DNA of 64,000 nt from Anaerotignum neopropionicum (GTDB lineage Bacteria; Bacillota; Clostridia; Lachnospirales; Anaerotignaceae). This document shows positions 19,626 to 26,800 of the stretch, piece after piece (position 1 is the first letter of the stretch; each line of letters opens with the position of its first letter). The stretch lies in the NCBI RefSeq assembly GCF_001571775.1, contig NZ_LRVM01000001.1, positions 248,001 to 312,000 of the forward strand. Reading direction: 5' to 3'. Below the pieces are notes generated by a model. The model did not search any database, had not been told where the DNA came from, and saw only the letters and a list, made by a program, of their open reading frames with translations. A program made the position numbers and the translations under genes.

Positions 19626-21578
19626 ATGATGTATGAGGCGGGAACCATCGATGTTGCTGTTGTCGGCGGCGGCCATGCAGGCTGTGAGGCGGCGTTGGCG
19701 GCGGCAAGAATGGGCATGAAAACCATAATGTTTGCCATCAGTCTGGACAGCATTGCCATGATGCCCTGCAATCCGTCCATTGGCGGCAGCTCCAAGGGTC
19801 ATCTGGTAAGAGAGATCGATGCTTTGGGCGGGCAAATGGGGAAAGCGATTGATAAAACCTATATTCAGACAAAAATGTTGAATACGGGGAAAGGTCCTGC
19901 AGTTTATTCCTTGCGTGCCCAGGCGGACAAAGTAAAATATCAGGCGGAAATGAAGCTTACCTTGGAAAGAACGCCAAACTTGCGGATTTATCAAGGGGAG
20001 ATTGCAGAGATCTTGACGGAGAATGGCAAGGTTTCGGGCGTTGTGACTGCTGCTGGAGCAATCTTTCGCTGTAAAGCCGCTGTTCTTTGCATGGGTACAT
20101 TTATGCATGGGCGTTGTTTGCATGGTGAAGTAATTGTGCCCAGTGGGCCTAATAATTTGATGCCAGCCACCCACTTAAGCGAAAATTTAAAGGATATGGG
20201 CATCCGTCTGTATCGTTTTAAAACGGGCACACCGGCAAGAATATTGAAAAGTTCCTTGGATTTTGAGAAAATGCAACCTCAATATGGGGATGAAAATATC
20301 GTTCCCTTTTCCTTTGAAAATACAGCAGAGGATATTAAAAGAGAACAGCTTTTATGCTGGTTGACCTATACCAACGAAAAAACCCATCAAGTAATACGGG
20401 ATAATTTGCATCGTTCCCCATTGTTTGGCGGTGTCATCGAAGGGACAGGCCCCAGATATTGTCCGTCTATTGAGGATAAGGTGGTTCGTTTTGCCGATAA
20501 GGACCGCCATCAGATTTTTATCGAGCCGGAAGGCGAGGGGACAGAGGAAATGTACATACAGGGAATGTCCTCCTCCTTGCCTGAGGATGTGCAAATTGCC
20601 ATGTATCGTACCATTCCCGGATTGGAGCACTGCGAATTTACCCGTTTTGCCTATGCCATTGAATATGATTGCATTGATGCCACACAATTAAAGCTTTCCT
20701 TGGAATTTAAGGAGTATAAGGGTTTATTTAGTTCGGGGCAGTTTAACGGCAGTTCGGGATACGAGGAAGCGGCGGCCCAGGGGTTAATCGGTGGGATCAA
20801 TGCGGCGCGCTATATTCAAGGAGAAGTGCCTGTTATTTTACAGCGTTCCGATGGGTATATCGGTGTACTGATTGACGATTTAATCAGCAAAGGGAGCAAA
20901 GAGCCATATCGTATGATGACAAGCCGTGCGGAGTTCCGTTTGCTGTTACGCCAGGACAATGCGGACCAAAGGTTATTGCCCATTGGACACGAAATCGGTT
21001 TGATTTCCCAGGAGCGTTACTTAGCATTACGGGAGAAGGAACGCTTGGTTGCCTTGGAAATTGAGCGTGTAAAGGGCTTAACCATTGCACCCAATGAAAC
21101 AACATTGGAAATTTTGGAGAAATATCAAAGCTCGGCCATCAAATCCGGGGTAAGGCTATCGGATTTGATCAAAAGGCCTGAATTGGACTATGAAAAGCTA
21201 GCGCCCGTTGATGGGGAAAGACCCGATTTGCCAGAGCCAGTGAAGGAGCAGGTAAATATCCAGATCAAGTACGAGGGGTATATTGGGCAGCAATTAAAGC
21301 AAGTAGAGCAGTTTAAGAAGCTGGAAAACCGTAAGCTAGGGGATGACATGGATTATAAGAGTATTCAAGGGCTGCGCATCGAGGCACAGCAGAAGCTAGA
21401 TGCAATTCATCCCAGCTCACTAGGGCAGGCTTCCCGAATTACTGGGGTATCGCCAGCGGATATTTCCGTTTTGCTTATTTATTTAGAGCAGCAAAAAAGG
21501 GCAAGTTCTCGGGACGTTATCCCGAACCCAGAAAGGGCAAGTTCTCGGGATGCTATCCCGAACCCTGCAAGCCTTTGA
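19626..21578 (+). CDS. mnmG: tRNA modification FAD enzyme MnmG, with repeat-derived C-terminal tail
   Basis: A 650-residue FAD protein that acts with MnmE on the wobble uridine of tRNAs. The N-terminal Rossmann motif is [19 protein letters not shown]; other family blocks are [18 protein letters not shown]-like and [24 protein letters not shown] at 19602 also opens the frame, but AAAGGAG leads to the ATG at 19626 (a second ATG follows at 19629). Native sequence seems to end near [10 protein letters not shown]; the last 25 or so residues ([20 protein letters not shown] and so on) are translated from two copies of the dispersed palindromic repeat, which has replaced the original stop. The tail is probably unstructured. 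The enzyme core looks intact. Confidence 0.96.
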   Translation: MMYEAGTIDVAVVGGGHAGCEAALAAARMGMKTIMFAISLDSIAMMPCNPSIGGSSKGHLVREIDALGGQMGKAIDKTYIQTKMLNTGKGPAVYSLRAQADKVKYQAEMKLTLERTPNLRIYQGEIAEILTENGKVSGVVTAAGAIFRCKAAVLCMGTFMHGRCLHGEVIVPSGPNNLMPATHLSENLKDMGIRLYRFKTGTPARILKSSLDFEKMQPQYGDENIVPFSFENTAEDIKREQLLCWLTYTNEKTHQVIRDNLHRSPLFGGVIEGTGPRYCPSIEDKVVRFADKDRHQIFIEPEGEGTEEMYIQGMSSSLPEDVQIAMYRTIPGLEHCEFTRFAYAIEYDCIDATQLKLSLEFKEYKGLFSSGQFNGSSGYEEAAAQGLIGGINAARYIQGEVPVILQRSDGYIGVLIDDLISKGSKEPYRMMTSRAEFRLLLRQDNADQRLLPIGHEIGLISQERYLALREKERLVALEIERVKGLTIAPNETTLEILEKYQSSAIKSGVRLSDLIKRPELDYEKLAPVDGERPDLPEPVKEQVNIQIKYEGYIGQQLKQVEQFKKLENRKLGDDMDYKSIQGLRIEAQQKLDAIHPSSLGQASRITGVSPADISVLLIYLEQQKRASSRDVIPNPERASSRDAIPNPASL

Positions 21579-21815
21579 AAAGGCTTGAGCGAAACTTTTA
21601 CATGCAAAACCATTCGTTTTTGCAGGGGAATGGGTAAAATGAAAGTTTATATCCCAATCCCCCTGAAACCCCATAGTTATGCGGTTTCAAATAAAAGTTT
21701 TTCGTCTTGTTTATTACAAAAAGCAAGTGGGGTTGTTCATCACTTTTGTTACGCTGTTTGCTTTATCATGGGCAGTGAGAGGGCAAAGCCCCACGGTCTT
21801 GATTTTTATTCAGAA
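21498..21815. repeat. Mosaic palindromic repeat at the end of mnmG (copy 4)
   Basis: Two copies of a unit with TCGGGAcgttaTCCCGA-type palindrome at about 21498-21530 and 21535-21565 lie inside the mnmG reading frame. They are followed by GCAAGCCTTtgaAAAGGCTTG at 21566-21586, a GCGAAACTTTTA module, CAAAAaccattcgTTTTTG near 21605, CCCCATagttATGCGG-like, a CTTGTTTATTACAAAAAGCAAG module and GGGCAGTGAGAGGGCAAAGCCCC. The first half is the reverse complement of part of copy 3. Confidence 0.85.
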
Positions 21816-21828
21816 AGGAGGCGGTTTC

Positions 21829-22263
21829 ATGAAGTTATTTCTGCCTTGGGAGGGCTCTGAAATGGAAAAGCCCAATAAAGACAGAAAAGTATTTCTGCCA
21901 AAAAGAAGAGTTCCTTTGGAGGATTCCTGTTTTAAAACAATTGGCGGCCCTTTTTTTTCATTGCCAAATCCCAGTGGAACGGTGCGTTCCTTTTTGAACG
22001 CTTTAGAAAAGGATCATCAAGACGAGGCGATGGGCTATCTTTCTACATCAGCAGCTACTATGGTGGATTTTGAGGGAATTAAAAACTTTTTTGGCGAGAG
22101 AAAGCTGCTGCGTTTTTTTTCGGATGATATTTTTAACGAAATCAGAACGGTAGCGTTGACTTGTAAAAATGACGAGGGCAATACCGAAGTGATTTTTGTT
22201 CAAATGGTGGCTGAACCCAACCGTTTTGGCAAGTGGAAAATAAATTATATTGAAAAGGAGTAG
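21829..22263 (+). CDS. Hypothetical protein between mnmG and rsmG
   Basis: A 144-residue soluble protein that I do not recognise. It has no signal peptide or membrane segment. Residues 50-140 (SGTVRSFLNALEKDHQDEAM, later IFNEIRTVALTCKNDEGNTE and a final GKWKINYIEKE) have the pattern of an NTF2-like or DUF4878-type fold: a helix followed by curved strands ending in a Lys/Trp-rich edge. That is a resemblance only. The frame runs back to 21679 through repeat sequence, but AAAGGAGG at 21814-21821 and the ATG at 21829 give the real start. It ends 3 bases before rsmG, so it belongs to that transcription unit. Confidence 0.8.
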   Translation: MKLFLPWEGSEMEKPNKDRKVFLPKRRVPLEDSCFKTIGGPFFSLPNPSGTVRSFLNALEKDHQDEAMGYLSTSAATMVDFEGIKNFFGERKLLRFFSDDIFNEIRTVALTCKNDEGNTEVIFVQMVAEPNRFGKWKINYIEKE

Positions 22264-22266
22264 CTT

Positions 22267-22986
22267 ATGGAAAATAAAATGCTATTGCAAGCCTGTTGTG
22301 AGGAGATGCAAATTCATCTTTCCCCACAAATGGCAGACCAGTTTATGGCGTATCAGTCCCTGCTTTTGGAATGGAACGAAAAAATGAATTTAACCGCCAT
22401 AACGGAGGAACGCGAGGTTGTGTTAAAGCATTTTGTTGACAGCCTAAGCCTTGTGCCTTATTTAAAGCTATGGGACGCCACGAAAATAATAGATGTGGGA
22501 ACGGGTGCAGGCTTTCCCGGTCTGCCCGTGAAAATTGTCTGTCCTCAGGTTTCTATGACCCTATTGGATTCCTTGCAAAAAAGAATCGGTTTTTTGGAGG
22601 AGGCCATTCAGGCCATGGGTCTGACGGATGTTGCTTGTGTCCATGCGCGGGCGGAGGATGGTGGGCAAAACCCCATGTATCGGGAGCAGTTTGACTACTG
22701 TGTATCCCGTGCGGTGGCGAATTTGGCTGTGTTGGCGGAATATTGTCTGCCTTTTGTAAAGGTAGGCGGCAAACTGGCAGCCTTAAAAGGCCCGGATGCA
22801 CTGGCGGAAATCGCCGCAGCAGAGGGTGCTTTAGGGAAGCTTGGGGGCAGGGTGACAGAGGTGATTGACGTTGCCATTCCGTTTACGGAGCTATCCCATA
22901 AGCTTGTTTTTATCGAAAAGGTAGCTTCTACGCCAAAAGCATATCCCAGAAAAGCAGGTAAAATTACAAAAAACCCCTTAAAATGA
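22267..22986 (+). CDS. rsmG: 16S rRNA (guanine-527-N7) methyltransferase
   Basis: A 239-residue Rossmann methyltransferase (GidB) that methylates G527 of 16S rRNA with S-adenosylmethionine. The SAM-binding loop is DVGTGAGFPGLPVKI near residue 80; KHFVDSL before it and SRAVANLAVLAEYCLPFVK after it are family blocks. Length is normal. GGAG lies 7 bases before the ATG. It follows the hypothetical gene by 3 bases and ends before a double terminator. In Firmicutes loss of this gene gives low-level streptomycin resistance; here it looks intact. Confidence 0.96.
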   Translation: MENKMLLQACCEEMQIHLSPQMADQFMAYQSLLLEWNEKMNLTAITEEREVVLKHFVDSLSLVPYLKLWDATKIIDVGTGAGFPGLPVKIVCPQVSMTLLDSLQKRIGFLEEAIQAMGLTDVACVHARAEDGGQNPMYREQFDYCVSRAVANLAVLAEYCLPFVKVGGKLAALKGPDALAEIAAAEGALGKLGGRVTEVIDVAIPFTELSHKLVFIEKVASTPKAYPRKAGKITKNPLK

Positions 22987-23007
22987 TAAGGTGGACAATA
23001 TATGGCC

Positions 23008-23088
23008 TGTGTGGGTTGTTCCCACACACCTTAAAAAAAGCCCAATTACTTGGCAAAAGCTTTGCCTTGCAAAAAAAGGCTTTTTTAT
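23008..23088 (+). terminator. Double terminator after rsmG
   Basis: First hairpin: GTGTGGG at 23009-23015 pairs with CCCACAC at 23021-23027. Second: AAAAAGCC at about 23035-23042 pairs with GGCTTTTT at about 23078-23086 and runs into T; nested in it, GGCAAAagcTTTGCC at 23052-23066 is a perfect stem. Confidence 0.8.
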
Positions 23089-23247
23089 TTTTCGCCAAAA
23101 TAAAAAAATGAGGGTGTTTTGGAAACAAAGGTTTTTAAAATCATTTTTTGGGAAAATGGCAAAGTAGACCCTTAAATTTTTTTTAAAAAAGGCTTTGTAT
23201 TGTTTTCAATTAAAAAATGATTGACATATGTAATGGTATAAAACATT

Positions 23248-23357
23248 GGTGATGATCCCTCACTGCCCAAGACAGGGCAGACGCCAAAGCCGGCTTTTGC
23301 GAAGCAAAAGTGATGACCCTTACTGCCCAAGACAGGGCAGACGGCAAAGCCGGGAGA
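23248..23357. repeat. Mosaic palindromic repeat before noc (copy 5)
   Basis: Two tandem units, each CTGCCCaagacaGGGCAG followed by GGC(a/g)AAGCC, the first also with CTTTTGCgaaGCAAAAG. These are the same modules, in the same order, as in copies 3 and 6. Confidence 0.85.
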
Positions 23358-23838
23358 ATTTTAAATTTGCTCTCGCCATGGAATTTCTTGGGAAATGTTT
23401 TTTTGATAAGGATTTTATTCCTATAAAAATCAAATTCATAAAGTCATAGCAATGGTTATTGTTTTTCAACAAGTTCAAAAATTAAATTTTTATTGAAAAA
23501 AACAAGAAAATCTTTATAAATTTTTCTTTGAATGGAAAAATACACTTTCAATATATAGTATTTGAATGTCAAAAAAAGCAGTATATGTAGTATTTATTTA
23601 AAAAATTTTGACATAAAAAGGAAATTACCCCATCTCTTTTTCACAACCTCCGCCAATATCTCCAAAGCTTCGAGCTTTTTGTGTCTGTTGCGCTGTCTTT
23701 TTGTCGAGGCCACAGTGATTTTGTTGTACTCTTTTTCTGCCCAAATGGGTTTCCTGTGATAAAATGAAAAAAAAGAAAAATGCCGTAGATTTGTAAAGGT
23801 ATTGCGGTTTCCATAGAATAAAAAAGGAGGAAATACAT
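23358..23838. other. Gap before noc, no convincing gene
   Basis: About 480 A/T-rich bases. A minus-strand frame ends at 23594 with a basic, lysine/arginine-rich stretch (KITVASTKRQRNRHKKLEAL), but it has no ribosome site and overlaps the noc start, so I do not call it. The noc promoter should lie in the last 100 bases; TTTCCTGTGATAAAATG near 23750 has a possible -10. Confidence 0.4.
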
Positions 23839-24678
23839 ATGGAGGTTTTGAAATTTCCCGAAATGCGTTTGAAAAAAGAAAAGGCAGTTTATCAGCTACC
23901 CATTGAAAAAATCCGCCCCAATCCATACCAGCCAAGAAAGTATTTCAATATGACTGCCTTGGAGGAGTTGGCGGAGTCCATCACTGCATATGGAATATTG
24001 CAGCCCATTACCGTGCGAAAAATGAGTGGAGGATTTTACGAATTGGTGGCGGGGGAACGCCGTTTGCGTGCGGCTCAAATGGCAGGGCTTACAACCATTC
24101 CCGCCTTATTTGTGCAAGTAAATGACAGCGATAGTGCAGTATTGGCGTTCATTGAAAATATTCAACGGCAAAATCTTAGTTTTTTGGAAGAGGCCGAGGG
24201 CTATCGCAACATGATGGAGGACTATGGCTTGACCCAAGAGCAGCTGGCGGCAAAGCTTTCTAAAAGCCAATCGGCTATTGCAAATAAGCTGCGTGTCTTA
24301 AAGCTGGAGGAAAGTGTAAAAAAAGAGCTTTTGGATCATAGCTTCACAGAACGTCATGCAAGAGCCTTGCTTCGTCTGCCTGATGAAGAAAGCCGCTTGG
24401 TGGTAATGGCGCAGATGATTCGTGAGGAAATGAATGTAAAACGGACAGAGGACTTGGTGGAGTATACCTTGGAAGAAATGCGAAATAAGCATACGCCAAA
24501 AGGAGAGCGTAAGGAAAAACGCTTTGTTACTGATTTTCGTTTGTTTACCAATACTATTAAGCAATCTCTTGAGGTGATCCGTCGCAGCGGTATGGATGTG
24601 GTATACGAGGATTCGCAGAACGAAGAAGGCTGTGAAATCATAATTCGTATTCGTAAGGGTGTAGTGGAATCGGCGTAA
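23839..24678 (+). CDS. noc: Noc/ParB-family chromosome-binding protein
   Basis: A 279-residue ParB-fold CTPase/DNA clamp. The N-terminal nuclease-like domain has IRPNPYQPRKYF, the CTP-binding GERRLRAAQMAG and NIQRQNLSFLEEAEGY; the central helix-turn-helix is LTQEQLAAKLSKSQSAIAN; the C-terminus is the dimerisation region. In Firmicutes a gene directly after rsmG is usually noc, the nucleoid-occlusion protein that keeps FtsZ off the DNA, and is followed by soj and spo0J. Here neither follows in this window. I therefore call it Noc by position, but a true ParB role cannot be excluded from sequence. AAGGAGG precedes the ATG at 23839. The protein may begin with an amphipathic membrane helix (MEVLKFPEMRLKKEK), short as in Noc. 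Confidence 0.85.
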   Translation: MEVLKFPEMRLKKEKAVYQLPIEKIRPNPYQPRKYFNMTALEELAESITAYGILQPITVRKMSGGFYELVAGERRLRAAQMAGLTTIPALFVQVNDSDSAVLAFIENIQRQNLSFLEEAEGYRNMMEDYGLTQEQLAAKLSKSQSAIANKLRVLKLEESVKKELLDHSFTERHARALLRLPDEESRLVVMAQMIREEMNVKRTEDLVEYTLEEMRNKHTPKGERKEKRFVTDFRLFTNTIKQSLEVIRRSGMDVVYEDSQNEEGCEIIIRIRKGVVESA

Positions 24679-24812
24679 TGCAAAAAAAATTTTAATATTG
24701 TTGGAAAAAACCTTTTGTGATACAGTGAGTGTAAGCTCTCAATTTCTGTTTCAGATTAGAGAGGAAAAGGAAAAAAGGAAATGCTATCCTTTTATCATAG
24801 GAGGTAAGGAAT

Positions 24813-25676
24813 GTGGAGTGGATACAAAGACTGAACCAGGCGGTGGACTATATAGAGAACAATCTTGATAGGGTAATTCATGTGGATGAAGCGGCAAAAA
24901 TTGCAGCTTGCTCTACCTTTCATTTTCAGAGAATGTTTTCCTATATTGCAGGGGTAACCCTAGGAGATTATATCCGAAAAAGAAGAATGACCTTGGCGGC
25001 ATTTGAAATGCTGCAGGGTGGTCAAAAGGTCATTGATATTGCAGTAAAATATGGGTATGATTCGCCAACGGCATTTAACCGTGCATTTCAGGCAATTCAT
25101 GGGATGGCACCCACGGCGGCAAAAAACGAGGGGGTCTCCTTAACGGTCTATCCACGCATTACCTTTACTCTATCAATAAAAGGAGATGAGGCAATGAATT
25201 TCAGAATCGAAACAAAGGAAGGCTTCAGAATTGCAGGCTATGCCCTAAAGGAACCCATGACAATGGAGGATTGCTTAGAAAAGGTGCCGGTTTTTTGGCA
25301 GGAGGTAGCTGCGAAGGGCGGCATTGAGAAGGTTTGTACTTTGGTAGATGGGACAGAGCCCCAGGGGATATTAGGTGTTTCCACCTGTGACAATGGTGAA
25401 TTTAGCGGATATTATATTGCCGCGGCAACGAAGCAGCCTTGCGCAGAGGGGATGGAGGAGTATTTTGTTCCCCAAGGAACTTGGGCAATCTTTGATTGTG
25501 TTGGCCCTATGCCCCATGCAATACAAAGTTTGCAGCAAAGAATCATTACAGAATGGCTTCCCACATCGGGTTACGAATATGCAGCGGCGCCGGATATAGA
25601 GGTTTATTATGAGGGAGATCAAAGTGCAGCGAATTACCGCAGTCAGGTTTGGCTTCCCATTGTGAAAAAACAGTAA
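24813..25676 (+). CDS. AraC-family regulator with GyrI-like effector domain
   Basis: A 287-residue regulator. Residues 8-108 hold two AraC helix-turn-helix units (VDEAAKIAACSTFHFQRMFS and IDIAVKYGYDSPTAFNRAFQ), and residues about 125-285 form a GyrI-like/effector-binding domain ending in YEYAAAPDIEVYYEGD. Members of this group (Rob, SoxS-like fusions, BmrR-like effector domains) bind amphipathic drugs or heme-like compounds, but the ligand here is unknown. GTG at 24813 follows GGAGGTAAGGAAT; the initial residues MEWIQRLNQAVDYIENNLD are the normal start of this group. It is monocistronic and ends at a strong terminator, marking the right edge of the core origin region. Confidence 0.93.
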   Translation: MEWIQRLNQAVDYIENNLDRVIHVDEAAKIAACSTFHFQRMFSYIAGVTLGDYIRKRRMTLAAFEMLQGGQKVIDIAVKYGYDSPTAFNRAFQAIHGMAPTAAKNEGVSLTVYPRITFTLSIKGDEAMNFRIETKEGFRIAGYALKEPMTMEDCLEKVPVFWQEVAAKGGIEKVCTLVDGTEPQGILGVSTCDNGEFSGYYIAAATKQPCAEGMEEYFVPQGTWAIFDCVGPMPHAIQSLQQRIITEWLPTSGYEYAAAPDIEVYYEGDQSAANYRSQVWLPIVKKQ

Positions 25677-25734
25677 AAAAAGGGTGCGGACAAAGTCCCA
25701 TGTCAATAAGGATGTTTTCAATTTTTAAGATTTG

Positions 25735-25762
25735 CCGTAGGATTTCAAGTCCTACGGTTTTT
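25735..25762. terminator. Strong terminator, AraC-type gene / recombinase scar
   Basis: Perfect 8-bp stem CCGTAGGA (25735-25742) and TCCTACGG (25750-25757) followed by TTTTT. It ends the AraC-type gene; the opposite strand side is A-poor so it works mainly rightwards. Confidence 0.85.
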
Positions 25763-25770
25763 CTCTTGTC

Positions 25771-25917
25771 TTAAACCTTGCCCACAAAGTTGAAATAGAC
25801 ATCAACCTGCTGGGTATAGTTTTTCTTCTTGTATGGCTCGGAACGCTCATGCACCACAATCTTCTCAACAAACTCCCGCACGATTTCAGGTGTCAGCTTT
25901 TTAGGCAGTTTTGACTC
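25771..25917 (-). pseudogene. 3' scar of a large serine recombinase (DUF4368 end)
   Basis: The minus strand encodes 48 residues closed by a stop: ESKLPKKLTPEIVREFVEKI followed by a segment containing VVHERSEPYKKKNYTQQ and ending VYFNFVGKV. LTPEIVREFVEKIVVH is the hallmark of the C-terminal DUF4368 domain of clostridial large serine recombinases, which move Tn-type elements. Everything upstream (catalytic and zinc-ribbon domains) is missing; a stop codon lies at 25918-25920. It marks the left edge of the accessory block and suggests that mobile DNA once entered here. Confidence 0.75.
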
Positions 25918-26377
25918 TTACTCTCAAATGGACGTAAAAATAGCTCCGTGCCAAAAATCACACAGAGCTATTCGGTCACAATTCTATTCTACAAATGAAC
26001 ATACTATTCCCTTGGAACCGGCTGTCTCTTTTTAAAAATTAGACATTCATACAAATAATAAATGCGTATTAAAAAGGTTTTCCAGTCCACAATGCCGATT
26101 TGCCGGTTACGCAAATCCCATAACAGCCGCCCCTGATTCTTTCTCAAACCGGGGTGATGCGTGTTGCCGTCTTTCAGACCTGCCGCCATGGCAGAAGTAT
26201 CATAATTATCATTGGGGTTATTGCAATTCTGCTGTACCGCACAGCAGTAACAGCCGCAAGGTGTATCGCTGGAAATGAACTTCCGTCAGTGCCCTTCGGC
26301 TCGTCGCTCGCCCAATGCTCACGTTGCATTGCGGGATACGATGTTCATTTGTCAAGGTTCATGGTTATGTGCTCATC
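25918..26377. other. Degenerate stretch between scars, no intact gene
   Basis: Contains an AATAGCTC...GAGCTATT inverted repeat near 25940-25973, and short frames on both strands (minus strand frame ending at 26004 with LRNRQIGIVDWKTFLIRIYY; plus strand frame 26154-26402) that I cannot assign. The sequence CCCTTCGGCTCGTCGCTCGC near 26290 is more GC-rich than the surroundings. It reads as decayed mobile or regulatory DNA. Confidence 0.4.
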
Positions 26378-26497
26378 TTACTGCAAAAAATGCAGTTTGT
26401 AAAGGCCATCATACCGCTCTGCGGTTTCCAGAATAGAGGAAAAGCCAAGACCGAAGCTGTTTTGCTTATAGGATAAATATTCCTTACCTGTAGGAAC
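26378..26497 (-). pseudogene. 3' scar of a GHKL-type sensor kinase
   Basis: The minus strand ends in YLSYKQNSFGLGFSSILETA followed by ERYDGLYKLHFLQ and a stop. FGLGFSSILETAERYDG has the form of the G2-box and following helix of AgrC/CitA-type GHKL kinases (GxGLxSI...ekYxG). Nothing upstream continues the gene because the sequence changes to the LuxR-derived scar at about 26490. The identification rests on one motif. Confidence 0.5.
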
Positions 26498-26580
26498 TTA
26501 ATATTCTAAAGAATTAGCCGTTTGGCTAATATCATTTTTGGAATCAATTCTCTATACTTAGGTATAGGGAAATTTTTTAT
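26491..26580 (+). pseudogene. Duplicated 3' end of the LuxR-type regulator gene with its terminator
   Basis: GAACTTAATATTCTAAAGAATTAG at 26494-26517 would encode the last residues ELNILKN and the stop of the intact regulator at 34096-36600. The match continues through ATTAGCCgtttGGCTAAT and the terminator hairpin (26545-26577) and is near-identical to 36576-36660. So the end of a second copy of that regulator once stood here; the rest is lost. Confidence 0.85.
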
Positions 26581-26637
26581 TTTTGAAAATAAAAATTGCT
26601 TTGCCAATTTACCTTACCGGAAAGGAGTGGTTTTTTA

Positions 26638-26718
26638 ATCGCAACATTTCAAAGCACTGTTTTCGCGGCGGACGATATTCTTACGATTACTCTTTTTCAA
26701 CGAAATTTTTCCGGCTGA
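26638..26718 (+). pseudogene. Decayed paralog of the DUF2442-like gene
   Basis: Right after the duplicated terminator, behind GGAAAGGAG, a 26-codon remnant reads IATFQSTVFAADDILTITLF and then FQRNFSG-like residues and a stop. It lines up with the start of the intact protein at 36678 (MIVCFQSAVPREDYTLDIIM). The start codon is gone (ATC) and the rest is deleted. The alignment is short, so this call leans on the matching gene order. Confidence 0.5.
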
Positions 26719-26800
26719 AGCTACCCATAAACACGATACTCCGTTACTTTGCGTAGGACTTTGAGGTAACAGAAAAACAGGAGAATGAGGAGGAAACTAT

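Noticed and set aside
23594-23935. 113-codon minus-strand frame overlapping the noc start
   Set aside because: Covers the noc ribosome site and first codons; only its last part looks protein-like and it lacks a start signal.
26004-26402. Short frames on both strands (61 and 82 codons)
   Set aside because: No ribosome sites, mutually overlapping, and no recognisable family; treated as degenerate DNA.
26545-26577. CTATAC-TTAG-GTATAG as an operator of the LuxR-type regulator
   Set aside because: In the intact copy it forms the stem of a terminator with a T tract directly after the regulator stop; duplication of the terminator is the simpler reading, though a second role is not excluded.
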